From Hexactinellida sp. DTS-2022 (taxonomy: Eukaryota > Porifera > Hexactinellida): DNA of 64,000 bases. Each line of letters starts with the position of its first letter. The first letter of the stretch is position 1. The stretch lies in NCBI GenBank assembly GCA_028753945.1, contig JAPNXP010000018.1:1978643-2042642 (forward strand). Direction: 5' to 3'. Of the stretch, positions 55,495 to 64,000 are shown one piece after another. Below the pieces are notes generated by a model. It was not told the origin of the DNA. It was given only the letters and a program-made list of their open reading frames with translations, and did not search any database. A program made the translations under genes and the position numbers.

Positions 55495-56011
55495 CTCGCA
55501 GTTGAATCCCGGCTCGGTTAAACCTACCTACCGTTTGGTCCAAATGGTCCAAATGAGCCTCGAAATCGGGCGAGTGCACACATGTATCGTCCACGAAAGC
55601 TTGGACGTTTGGGCATCCTCGGAGTGCTTGATCCACTGCTCTCTGATAAGTCGCCTGCGAATTTGATAAACCGAATGACATTCGGTTGAATTCAAACTGT
55701 CCCCGTGTAGAAACGAACGCAGTGAAATCCTTATGCTCTTCTCTCATTGGGATACACCAATAAGCCGATGCGCCGTCCAGTTTCGAGAATATTGTGCAAC
55801 CTCCCATTCTATCAAACAAGTCGCGCGAGTCAGGCATCGGATAAGCATCCTTCTTGGATATATCGTTCAAATCCCGATAGTCGACGGCTAATCGCCGCGA
55901 TCCATCCTTCTTTTTGACCAAAATTACCCGACTGGCCCAAGGTGAGGACGAGGGACGTATTATCCCATTACATAGCATCTCGTCGATTTGTTTAGAAACT
56001 TCTGCTTCCAT
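55238..56011 (-). pseudogene. gypsy reverse transcriptase
   Basis: RT blocks in order: GIIRPSSSPWASRVILVKKK, RLAVDYRDLN, FSKLDGASAYW, FNRMSFGLSNSQATYQRAVD, AFVDDTCVHS (the YXDD box reads FVDD) and VEFLGHRVS. After RQFMGAGELV the frame slips (near 55345); RNase H continues in the overlapping frame. The catalytic aspartates are intact, so the main damage is the frameshift. Confidence 0.88.
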
Positions 56012-56131
56012 CTCAGGAGATACACGGAGCGGCCGGTGACGGATCGGTCGCTCATCTAATAAAGTAATGATATGCTCAGCCGTTCTGATTTTCTGAGGCT
56101 TCTTCGGGTTCTCTGCGAAAACCCCTCTCCA

Positions 56132-56900
56132 CTACTCTAACACCCGATAAATCGCTTGACGTTGCCTGGAAGACAGTTGCTGGTTTATATCGAATCCAGT
56201 CGTGATAGTTGAACTGACGCCCTCGGCCTCTATTCGCACTATCTCAGCCCTTGTAACCGCCTGACCTCCGTAGACAGCAGCTAGAGAAGGCACCCAATGC
56301 TCCCCCAACTTCACTCGCCAATTCTCCCAATCGAAAGTAGTATCTTTATACAGCGATAGAAACTTCCTACCCAATATTGCGGTCTTTGCGTCTGTGTCGA
56401 GTACTTCAATCTCATGGTCTACTAGATGGGAATCTCCGATGTATATAGAAACCCGGGCCACACCACATACCACTAGTGGCGTTCGACCAAGCCCGTATAC
56501 CCGATCCTCCTTCGTTTCGTAGGGAATTTGCATTGCTTGGATGGTACGCTTATCCACGACGGAGGGGGCCAGCTCCTGTATCGATCATCACATCTATTGG
56601 TTGATCGTTCCATTTCATGGCCACTACGACTGCGGTGTCTCTTATTCCCTCTTGCCTGGAAACTGCTTGAAACACACCCCTATAGGCTTTCGTGTTGGGG
56701 CAATTCCGGGTTCCGTGTCCTTTTTCTCCCGCACTTTTGGCAGTACCGCTCCGGACATTGAGACATGAAATGCTGGTTTGACCCGCAGATAAAACAACGT
56801 CCTCTCTGTTGGTACTGTCCACTGGTACGTCTTTCGAAAGGTCTCGATCTGCCCTGCCCATAAGCCTGACCACGTGACGCGCCTCTAGGCCTACCGCTAG
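56132..56900 (-). pseudogene. gypsy zinc knuckles and aspartic protease
   Basis: Two CCHC knuckles are present in different frames: CFICGSNQHFMSQC near 56780 and CGEKGHGTRNC near 56720. The protease has VMIDTGAG (active-site DTGA, near 56590) then a frameshift into the frame 56132-56557 with AILGRKFLSLY. These are the Gag C-terminal nucleic-acid-binding and polyprotein-cleaving parts. Two frameshifts within 250 bp inactivate it. Confidence 0.8.
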
Positions 56901-57157
56901 TCGTAATGTATACTACCGGGCATTCACCCTCGTCCTGGATATCTCTCGTCCGGGGCGGGCTCCACCCTTACTTTCGGCGCTTCATCCCGTTGAAGGTACG
57001 CGATCTTTCCTAACTCTCTATACCCGTAGTCCAAAGGTATATTCTTCTCTACTAATGCTGTTTTCACTTTTGACTATCAGCTCTCGAGCTTCCTTGGAAC
57101 CTACTTCTTCCCGGACATCCAGCCACTCTCGCAACGAAGGTTGTATACTCAGGGGGA
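56901..57157 (-). pseudogene. gypsy gag, distal part beyond the MITE
   Basis: In element orientation the gag frame resumes directly after the target duplication with REWLDVREEVGSKEARELIV. The reading phase is the same as in the part at 58328-58689, which supports that the MITE landed in an open gag. Confidence 0.6.
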
Positions 57158-57165
57158 GCTGAGAT

Positions 57166-58319
57166 CAGGCGCGGCGCCAGAGGGGGCAGGGGGGGCAGCT
57201 GCCCCCCCTGCTCCCTAGTATAAATCCTGCCCCCCCGTAAGGGGGAAGGATTAAGTGTTTTCTCAAGTTAAAATTATATGTGATAAATTCGCCCATGATA
57301 ATCCCAAAGCTCATTCCCCTGGACAGTTTTCTAGATGCTAGATTGTCTGAAAATTTTTGTTCGCTCGCTACGCTCGCTCAATTTTGATCAAAAAACATCC
57401 ATATTATTTTCGTATATCTCGGATAGAAGCATCGCCGCACATAAAAGTAGAAAATACAAATTTATTAATAGTATTTGTGATAATTATTTTCTTCAAAAGT
57501 AACATTATTTGTAATACATACATTGCATATCTAGTAGGTGATTTCTAAAAAATCACTGGATTTTCGATGAAGTCCAAAATCTCTGGATAGTTTGCAAGTA
57601 TGACAAGTTCATCGTAGCTCCATTGTTTTCAGATAACTTCTGACCAGGGATGGAAACAGCCAAGCTGTTAACAGCAAATGGAAATCGAAGCTGTTAACAG
57701 CCAATGTAAGCTGTTAACAGCCAATTTAATCTGTTAATAGCCAATTCAAGCTGTTAACAGCCAATGTAAGCTGTTAACAGCCAATTTAATCTGTTAATAG
57801 CCAATTCAAGCTGTTAAGAGCCAATTTAAGATGTTAACAGCCAATTTTGAGCTGTTAAGAGCCAATTCAAGCTGTTCAACTTCATTAATTGTATCATTAA
57901 AATTAAGTAAAGAGACAAGCAAAGAAAGTTATACTCAAAAATGTTTAAATTCGAATTGTATATCGTATTTACATAACAGTGAAATTTGAAACTAAATGAT
58001 TATATAATAATATTTCAATTATTGCATTGGTCAGCATCTTGCTGTTATGCTTGTTAACAACTTACAATGGCTGTTAACAGCTTAAATTGGCGTTAATTAG
58101 CAATTAAAGGCGACTTAAATGCGTTAAGGTTTAATGCCAATTGGGGACGAATTCTTAGCTGTTGACAGCAAATAGTTAGCTGTTAACAGCAAACAGCCAA
58201 AATGGCTGTTAACAGCAGATTTCCACCACTGATTCTGACAGATGGAAAAGCTGCCTCCCTGAAAAATTGGTTGCCCCCCCCTCTGCTCCCCCAGTTCGAA
58301 AATCCTGGCGCCGCGCATG
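57166..58319. mobile_element. hAT-type MITE in gag, CA(G/T)GCGCGGCGCCAG ends
   Basis: CAGGCGCGGCGCCAG at the left, inverse CATGCGCGGCGCCAG at the right, perfect 8-bp duplication GCTGAGAT (57158-57165, 58320-58327). G/C-runs (GGGGGGCAGCTGCCCCCCC) form a strong dyad near the left end. Contains a second MITE at 57645-58231. Confidence 0.92.
57645..58231. mobile_element. Nested hAT-type MITE, CAG(G/T)G(A/G)TGGAAA ends
   Basis: CAGGGATGGAAACAGC and inverse CAGTGGTGGAAATCTGC; flanks CTTCTGAC and ATTCTGAC match at 7 of 8. The body carries about ten AAGCTGTTAACAGCCAAT repeats at the left and inverse copies at the right. Confidence 0.85.
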
Positions 58320-58327
58320 GCTGAGAT

Positions 58328-58689
58328 ACGAAAATGTTGCACGCCATTGACGACGAGGTCCTTGCTTCACGGGCTAGATCTTGCATGCGGTAGAAAAAGT
58401 CATCTACACTCTCACCCGCCTGCCAATCCATTTTTCTTAACTCTCGTAAAGCACGATGGGGGTCTTCGGGAGGGTCGATTTGCTTGATCAAAGTGGCGAA
58501 TGCTACGTCCAGGCTCGCCTCTTCCCTGTTTTCCTCAATCACCTCAACTACCAACCTGCGCTCTGCGTAAGTACGGTTTACGTAATTGGGTAACATCTGT
58601 AGCGCCTTTAGAACTCCGCCCTCTGTCGTTCTCAAACCCGCGGTCGCTGCCTGAAACAAGGGCTTCCAATCTTCAATACGCTCATCCAT
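58328..58689 (-). pseudogene. gypsy gag, N-terminal part
   Basis: Begins MDERIEDWKPLFQAATAG and contains the retrotransposon gag core: NYVNRTYAERRL, FATLIKQIDPPEDPHRAL, LRKMDWQAGESVDDFFYRMQ, LAREA. These resemble the capsid region of Ty3/gypsy Gag. The frame is open to the MITE at 58319. The protein would form the particle shell. Confidence 0.8.
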
Positions 58690-58700
58690 AGCAATCTATA

Positions 58701-59010
58701 TACTAAAGCAATGGCACTCTAGTGAATTACTGGACCATGGATGGCAATTACCATGGGTTTTCCAAGTTTCTACTAATTGTCATAAAGCCTTTCAGTGGTA
58801 TTTTAATGTGTAACAGATGTTATATTTTAAATTCTAAGACTACCCAGCCCCAATTCTCATAATATTTGGATATTAATTTATAAATAAATACGTTATTTTT
58901 AATGAATTAAATGCAACACAAACAATACAGCATTATACTATATGAACAAATACATAATCAAGAAATGGTACATAATCAGCATGTGAATCCTTTAACTGTT
59001 CGACTGACTG
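58701..59010. other. Gene-free spacer
   Basis: AT-rich, no LTR match and no recognisable feature between the gypsy gag start and the tandem repeat at 59011. Confidence 0.4.
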
Positions 59011-59168
59011 TAGACACGCATCGCTCTCTCTAAGGCTCGTATACACATCGCTCTCTCTAATTAGTGCTCGTAGACTCATCGCTCTCTCTAACTAGTGCTC
59101 GTAGACTCATCGCTCTCTCTAACGCTCGTAGACTCATCGCTCTCTCTAACGCTCGTAGACTCACTCAA
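59011..59168. repeat. ~30-bp tandem repeat (CATCGCTCTCTCTAA)
   Basis: Five copies of (GTAGACTCATCGCTCTCTCT)AA(C)GCTC with spacer variants. It adjoins the 3' end of the P-like pseudogene and may be subterminal to that element, but no inverted partner is visible because of the assembly gap. Confidence 0.75.
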
Positions 59169-59213
59169 TACGTAGTAGAATAACCTATAACAAAACAAGC
59201 AAGAAAATTAGTT

Positions 59214-61400
59214 TTATTTTTTTAGTTTAGTGTTATCTCTTTTTAAAACCATGGCATTATAATTGCGAACCCTCTTTGATAAGATAATGTTTGACCAAGT
59301 TAAACACATTTTCTTTAATATATCCCAATTCCAAACACCACAGAAAAACCAATCTTTCCAGACATCACTGTATCTCTCTGCAATAAAGTTCATAGAGATA
59401 CTCATCAACTGGCTACGGGATGGTCCAGAATAGAATTCCTTACTTAAAGATTCACAGTTGTCAATTTTGAGGAAGGTTTCATATAATATGCAAACACATT
59501 TTACCACATAACGAGAAGGATATTTAAGAGAGCCCCTATCCACTAAATCAATCAAAGTATATTGGGAACCAACGTCATTGTTAACTTCCAGGAGTTTATC
59601 TGATGTTAAAAGATGATGGCAAGATAGACAGCCATTAGACTTCTTAAAGTAAGAGAAGACTGCGTATCCTGCTATATAAACGAGACATTCCATTTGAGAA
59701 ACCTCTATTTCAGGAACTGAAATTTCATTCAATGTGGTTAGATAAACTTCTATATCGTGTTGCTCCTCATTACAACTATCAGAATCGTCAGCAAATTTAT
59801 GAAGGTATTCTTTAAGAGAAATACTGTCTTCACAAGAGATAGCACCGTATTTTAGAGCGAACACTTTTAGAATGTTTGAAAGTTGGAGTCTGCGTTCGCT
59901 TTCCAAAATTTGGTTAAATGAAATCTGGTAGTGAGACCCTGACATCTGTCTATATAAACCAAAGTGGTGCTCCAGCGCATCATTTTAAATTCTTGCAGTT
60001 AGAAGGTACTGGTATCCGCAGTTCTCGGTAAGTTGTTTGACCAGCAGTGGTAACGCCTCGCATGTGTGTCTGAAACTGGTAAAGGTTTGTGGTGTTAGCT
60101 TTCCATATAAAGATGGCAGATTATTCCAAATATCCAACCAAGAGACGACGTTGTTTAAAAATTGTAAACGAAAATCTCCTGGATAAATTGGAGCTGAATA
60201 TTCATCCTTAAAACGTATATCTTTTCCGACCCAGTTGACATTGAATAGTTTCCACACCTGATTGATTAATTCAAGGAATTCTACTGTTTGATTCGTGTGT
60301 ATAATGTCTTTTTCCATTTTCCACGATAATAAGCCGGCATATGTTGTCTCATGGAAAATTTTCAAAGCAAAACTAACATTTTGTCGTTCTAACCTTGAGG
60401 GCCAACACGCTTTCGCTGTTAATCTTGGTGCTCGCTTCAAGACATTACATTTATCAGAATTGAATAAATTACGGATATCCTGAAAGGGTGCATAACATAG
60501 TTCAGGATAAAGAGATTTAGAGGTAAAATGAGTGGTCAAAATGTTGGTTCTAGAAATGGAGACGTAAAAACTTTTGTTTACTTTACTGATATTTTGTTGT
60601 ACACATAATTTGCATTCAGCAAATTTCGGAAAAATAAATGTATTGTCTAAATTTTTTAGATTTAACCAATTATTCCTAATGGACTTAATGATATGAACAA
60701 AATCAAAAAACAAAATTAAACTTCTTTGTGGATTGCATGGGTGCTGTACCTTTGGTTTCAGTCTCGAATTAATTGAAAAGAATTTGTATAAACGAACATT
60801 GAGTGGATAATTATCAGTACACACAGCTTCAACAAACAGACCACAAGCTTCGATGTCACAAATAGTTGATTTAACAGGATATAATGATTCTGCAGATGAA
60901 GAACCCAAAGGTATTAATCGCACAATGGTGGAAAACTTGGCCGATAAACTAGAAATCATCATAGAAAAAACTGTAGTATGTGGATCATCCGGATTATGAA
61001 TCTACCCAATTACCCTTCCTCCCTTATAGGATGCATCACTACGAATGTGAACTTCATCCATTTGAAGAATCACATGTCGCTCTAAATCATTAAACGTGTA
61101 GCTAAATCATTAAACGTGTAGCAATTTCTTGAAGAATTTTAGTATACTCACTCTCTAGGCCAATACTATTTTTGATCTTCAACAAATTACGTTCGTGTGG
61201 AAGTATTATACAGTTAGAGCTTTGGATAAGCCGATAACAAGCTGGTGAAATTCCGTGAACTTTTAGACAAAAGACCTGAGTGAGAATATTATAACGACGA
61301 GCATGTTTATCAACAATTAAGTATTTCAGCTGATCGAGCAAAAAATTAAGACGAATTAGCATAGAATCATTCTCGGCTTCGAAATCAAATGTGGAATGGG
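59214..61400 (-). pseudogene. THAP9/P-element-like transposase, stops and gap
   Basis: Read from 61400 downward. Open into the assembly gap, with HERNLLKIKNSIGLESEYTK, then a region disrupted by a perfect 20-bp tandem duplication (61082-61121), then VILQMDEVHIRSDASYKGG (first catalytic Asp, near 61050), an in-frame TAG near 61007, a 325-residue frame with CTDNYPLNVRLYKFF and FFDFVHIIKSIRNNWLNL (hallmark of P/THAP9 transposases), an in-frame TAA at 59985, and then NDALEHHFGLYRQMSGSHY, the P-family C-terminal block with catalytic acidic residues, down to 59214. The THAP DNA-binding N-terminus would lie in or beyond the gap. The two stops keep the same phase, so decay is recent. Confidence 0.85.
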
Positions 61401-61500
61401 NNNNNNNNNNNNNNNNNNNNNNNNNNNNNNNNNNNNNNNNNNNNNNNNNNNNNNNNNNNNNNNNNNNNNNNNNNNNNNNNNNNNNNNNNNNNNNNNNNNN
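61401..61500. other. Assembly gap (100 N)
   Basis: Exactly 100 N, the usual placeholder for a gap of unknown size. Linkage between the transposon-rich part and the rDNA is therefore not proven by sequence. Confidence 0.99.
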
Positions 61501-61723
61501 GCTTGCCTAATCAAAGGAAGTTTGAGGCAATAACAGGTCTGTGATGCCCTTAGATGTTCTGGGCCGCACGCGCGCTACACTGATCAAGTCAACGAGTTAT
61601 TCTCCTTCGCCGAAAGGCGCCGGGTAATCTTGTGAAACTTGATCGTGCTGGGGATAGATCCTTGCAATTATTGATCTTGAACGAGGAATTCCTAGTAAGC
61701 GCAAGTCATCACCTTGCGCTGAT

Positions 61724-61769
<46 letters not shown>

Positions 61770-61852
61770 AATGGTTTAGTGAGGTCTTCGGATCGGCACT
61801 GCTCGGCCTCACGGTTGTGCGGAGGCTGAGAAGTTGATCAAACTTGATCATT

Positions 61853-61908
<56 letters not shown>

Positions 61909-61910
61909 CA
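61501..61910 (+). rRNA. 18S rRNA, 3' part
   Basis: Conserved small-subunit blocks: CGCGCGCTACACTGATCAAG, CCTTTGTACACACCGCCCGT, GAAGTAAAAGTCGTAACAAG and the terminal GGTGAACCTGCGGAAGGATC. The 5' three quarters fall beyond the gap. The end is placed after GGATCATCA by comparison with the usual GGATCATTA. Confidence 0.96.
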
Positions 61911-62260
61911 ATGTTTGATGCGAAATGGTCTATGTTGTCTAAATCACAATGTAGTGCTTGCTTGCTACACTCTCTTTTCTGTGGATCAGTTATGCTTGCC
62001 CTTGAGCACCATTTTTTGTTGTGTACGGGGTTTAGTGGTGTTGGTTGTTTCTTTTGGAACAACTACAACAATAAATGCATTGAGGAAGGTGCTATACAGG
62101 GGGATCCTTCAAGGTTGGCCCTGTAGCTTAAAGTGAATCAGTTCCCAATGTCCCTTTTTCCGCCTTTCCATTGCATTTATTTTGCACCACTTTTTGTTTT
62201 CACATGTTGTGTGATTTATCAAGTGTGTCTCTGTGCAAATGTTGAGTAAAAATGAGAAAC
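61911..62260 (+). other. Internal transcribed spacer 1
   Basis: About 350 bp between the 18S end and 5.8S start. No gene expected. Removed during rRNA processing. Confidence 0.9.
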
Positions 62261-62415
62261 AACTTCTAACGGTGGATCTCTCGGCTCGTGTATCGATGAC
62301 GAACGCAGCTAACTGCGATACGTAGTGTGAATTGCAGAATTGTGAATCATCGAATCTTCAAACGCGCATGGCGCTTTGAGCTTGCTCGAAGCATGTCTGT
62401 CTGAGGGTCGTTTCC
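62261..62415 (+). rRNA. 5.8S rRNA
   Basis: AACTTCTAACGGTGGATCTC start, CGATGACGAACGCAGC (usual GATGAAGAACGC), GTGTGAATTGCAGAATTGTG, CATCGAATCTTCAAACGC and a TCTGAGGGTCGTT end. Length about 155 bp, as expected. Several departures from the usual metazoan sequence indicate a divergent lineage; ends are accurate to a few bases. Confidence 0.95.
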
Positions 62416-62815
62416 TAACATATGATTGTATACTATGAAAATGTCGGGTACAAAACCTGTTCATAGGTCTTGGTATATTGGAATTGAGGTTACAGATTTA
62501 TACTACTATATTTGGTTGTATCAATCTTATCCCTGGCTAATGGAAGTCTCCTTGTTCTGGCTTGTTGCTTAGACACACGATCACTTCCAATAGACAGTGT
62601 ACCTCGAAATCTTGTTCAGTTCTCCCCATTAAGCATTATACTATCCTTTTTAGTTGCTCTTGTCCTATGGGCTGTTAAATGCTCCAAGGGTTGGCAATTT
62701 TAAAAGGGAGACGTGTGCTTGTAAGGAGACAGAGAAGAGTGAGTATACACTTGCGAGTGTGTGCCTACACTACTACTATAGTTGATTTTATTTTAAATCA
62801 CTCTATCAACTCTAT
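62416..62815 (+). other. Internal transcribed spacer 2
   Basis: About 400 bp between 5.8S and 28S. AT-rich relative to the rRNA genes. No gene. Confidence 0.9.
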
Positions 62816-62836
62816 GACCTCAGATTAGGCAAGAGT

Positions 62837-62883
<47 letters not shown>

Positions 62884-63166
62884 AAGGATTCCCTGAGTAA
62901 TGGCGAATGAAATGGGATCGGCTCAAGCTGATAATCTCTGGCTGCTGTGTGTGTGGTCAGCGAATTGTAGTCTAGAATGGTCACCTTGTGCACAGCTCGT
63001 TCTGGTAAAGTCCACTTGGAATAGTGTGCCGGAGAGGGTGAGAGCCCCGTGTAACGTGTTGGGCCAGATCTGAGCGTGTAATCGGTGGCCGTTGATGAGT
63101 CGGGTTGTTTGGGATTGCAGCCCAAAGTGGGTGGTAGACTCCACTGAAAGCTAAATATACCCACGA

Positions 63167-63198
<32 letters not shown>

Positions 63199-64000
63199 AT
63201 GAAAAGCACTTTGAAAAGAGGGTGAAAAGACCGTGAAACCGTTAGGAGGGAAACGAACAGGCTGACCGTTGCGTCAGCAAGATTCAGGCAAGTTGTGCTG
63301 TCGAGTCTGGTGGCTGTTGGCTGGTCTGAGTGTTCTGATCATGTAGGATGCAAGCCGATGCTCCAGAGTAAACTCGGCCTTCTCTGCTGTACTTCATGCT
63401 GTACGAAGCTAGTCACGTTCGTCTGTGTGTTGTGTGTGTTCACACACACAATCACACGACTTTATGACAGTTGGCTTGGTAAGGAAGGTGGCTGTTCTCG
63501 CCCCTCTCTCTCTTGGGTTGGGTGTTGAACAGTGTTTATAGCCATGCCTCGTAGCAGCTGTCTAGACGAACGAGGCAACACGGCACCTTTAATCCTGGTG
63601 TCCTTGACTCGATCCGATTCGTGGTAACATGGGTCTGCCGCACAATGGTGGCCACCCCGTGTGTTTCTCGATCTGACCTCGTAGAGGGCTGTTGAGCCAT
63701 GTGGGTGTCTCCACGGTTGTGTTGAGCTGGTGATCGATGTGTGACTGGTTTGATATTGTGGCAAGCCTGTTCGACCCGTCTTGAAACACGGACCAAGGAG
63801 TCTAACATGTGCGCGAGTTGTACGATGTGATGGAAATCTGTACGAGAGCGGAATGAAAGTGAAGGACAATCCTCCGTCGCCCTCACGGGTGTGCGTGTGT
63901 GGTTGTTCGTGATGTGAGCTTATCTCTTGTGTGCAAAGGATGAGCCCGACATCGGCCGATCGTTGTGTCAGCTGCGCGGTGGTGCCTGCTCCATTCGTGG
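62816..64000 (+). rRNA. 28S rRNA, 5' part
   Basis: Begins GACCTCAGATTAGGCAAGAG, TACCCGCTGAATTTAAGCAT, with AAGTACCGTGAGGGAAAGAT and AAACACGGACCAAGGAGTCT further on. The D2 expansion (about 63280-63760) is long and includes a TGTGTGTGTTCACACACACA dyad. The gene runs past the window edge. Confidence 0.95.

Larger units (their letters stand above)
53086..58700 (-). mobile_element. Ty3/gypsy LTR retrotransposon, degraded
   Basis: Minus-strand order gag, zinc knuckles, protease, RT, RNase H, integrase identifies a Ty3/gypsy (Metaviridae-type) element. One short LTR candidate is present downstream (53086-53252); no match to it exists above 58700, so the 5' LTR and leader are missing. The gag region is interrupted by a hAT MITE (57166-58319). 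Frameshifts and at least one in-frame stop make it inactive. Confidence 0.85.

Noticed and set aside
54614-55666. Plus-strand frames opposite gypsy pol
   Set aside because: Shadows of the minus-strand pol reading frames.
58700-59010. 5' LTR of the gypsy element
   Set aside because: Looked for the TGTGACGAACGAAC and TGTCATGG ends of the 3' LTR; neither occurs here.
61632-63886. Open frames on both strands over rDNA
   Set aside because: They overlap conserved rRNA and spacer sequence; no evidence of coding.

Overview
This is AT-rich eukaryotic DNA, almost certainly from an early-branching animal and probably a sponge. The taxonomic evidence is the ribosomal cluster at the right edge (18S 3' end, ITS1, 5.8S, ITS2, 28S 5' end; 61501-64000) together with a repertoire of FLYWCH-MULE, OTU-MULE, THAP9/P-like, pogo and Ty3/gypsy elements. 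The 5.8S departs from the usual animal motif (GATGACGAACGC rather than GATGAAGAACGC); a divergent sponge lineage such as Calcarea is a guess. I see no host protein-coding gene outside the rDNA. The window is a dense nest of mobile elements, and a run of 100 N (61401-61500) separates the last element from the rDNA, so that junction is an assembly join.

Layout. 0-9 kb: gene-free DNA with short inverted repeats, two small MITEs and a non-autonomous element whose ends read CACAGTG with a 5-bp target duplication (Transib/RAG-like). 9-34 kb: a decayed OTU-protease MULE on the minus strand broken into three pieces (33.7-33.1, 29.6-29.0 and 11.0-9.1 kb). The largest break is a 17.9-kb insertion (11036-28972) whose two ends are inverted arrays of a 16-bp tandem repeat flanked by an identical 8-bp target duplication (ATATATTG), i.e. 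a giant foldback element. It carries a broken FLYWCH-MULE transposase near its left end, an array of a hairpin-bearing repeat family, several hAT-type MITEs, and a complete OTU-MULE (19684-26009) with ~400-bp terminal inverted repeats, a perfect 9-bp target duplication and a 1062-codon open frame. 30-42 kb: the hairpin family again in the opposite orientation, plus MITEs. 42-53 kb: nested hAT-type MITEs, a decayed coding remnant, a HIRAN-like pseudogene, a pogo element with a MITE inside it, and a hAT transposase tail. 53-58.7 kb: a minus-strand Ty3/gypsy retrotransposon (gag, zinc knuckles, protease, RT, RNase H, integrase, one short LTR), frame-broken and interrupted in gag by a hAT MITE that itself holds another. 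59.2-61.4 kb: a THAP9/P-element-like transposase pseudogene cut by the gap.

The strongest signals beyond ordinary repeat annotation are: (1) the giant foldback element and the split host element that proves its insertion; (2) an eleven-copy ~125-bp hairpin family whose bulge and mismatch recur at the same places, linked to palindromic ACTATACTATAGTATAGT tandem repeats; (3) a set of hAT-type MITEs that share CAG-starting termini and 8-bp duplications but whose bodies are each filled with a different short, largely self-complementary motif; (4) a Transib-like element with RSS-heptamer ends and a paralogue at 42 kb lacking the later insertion.

All coordinates of repeats and target duplications were read by eye. 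Product calls rest on recognised motifs, not on database searches.
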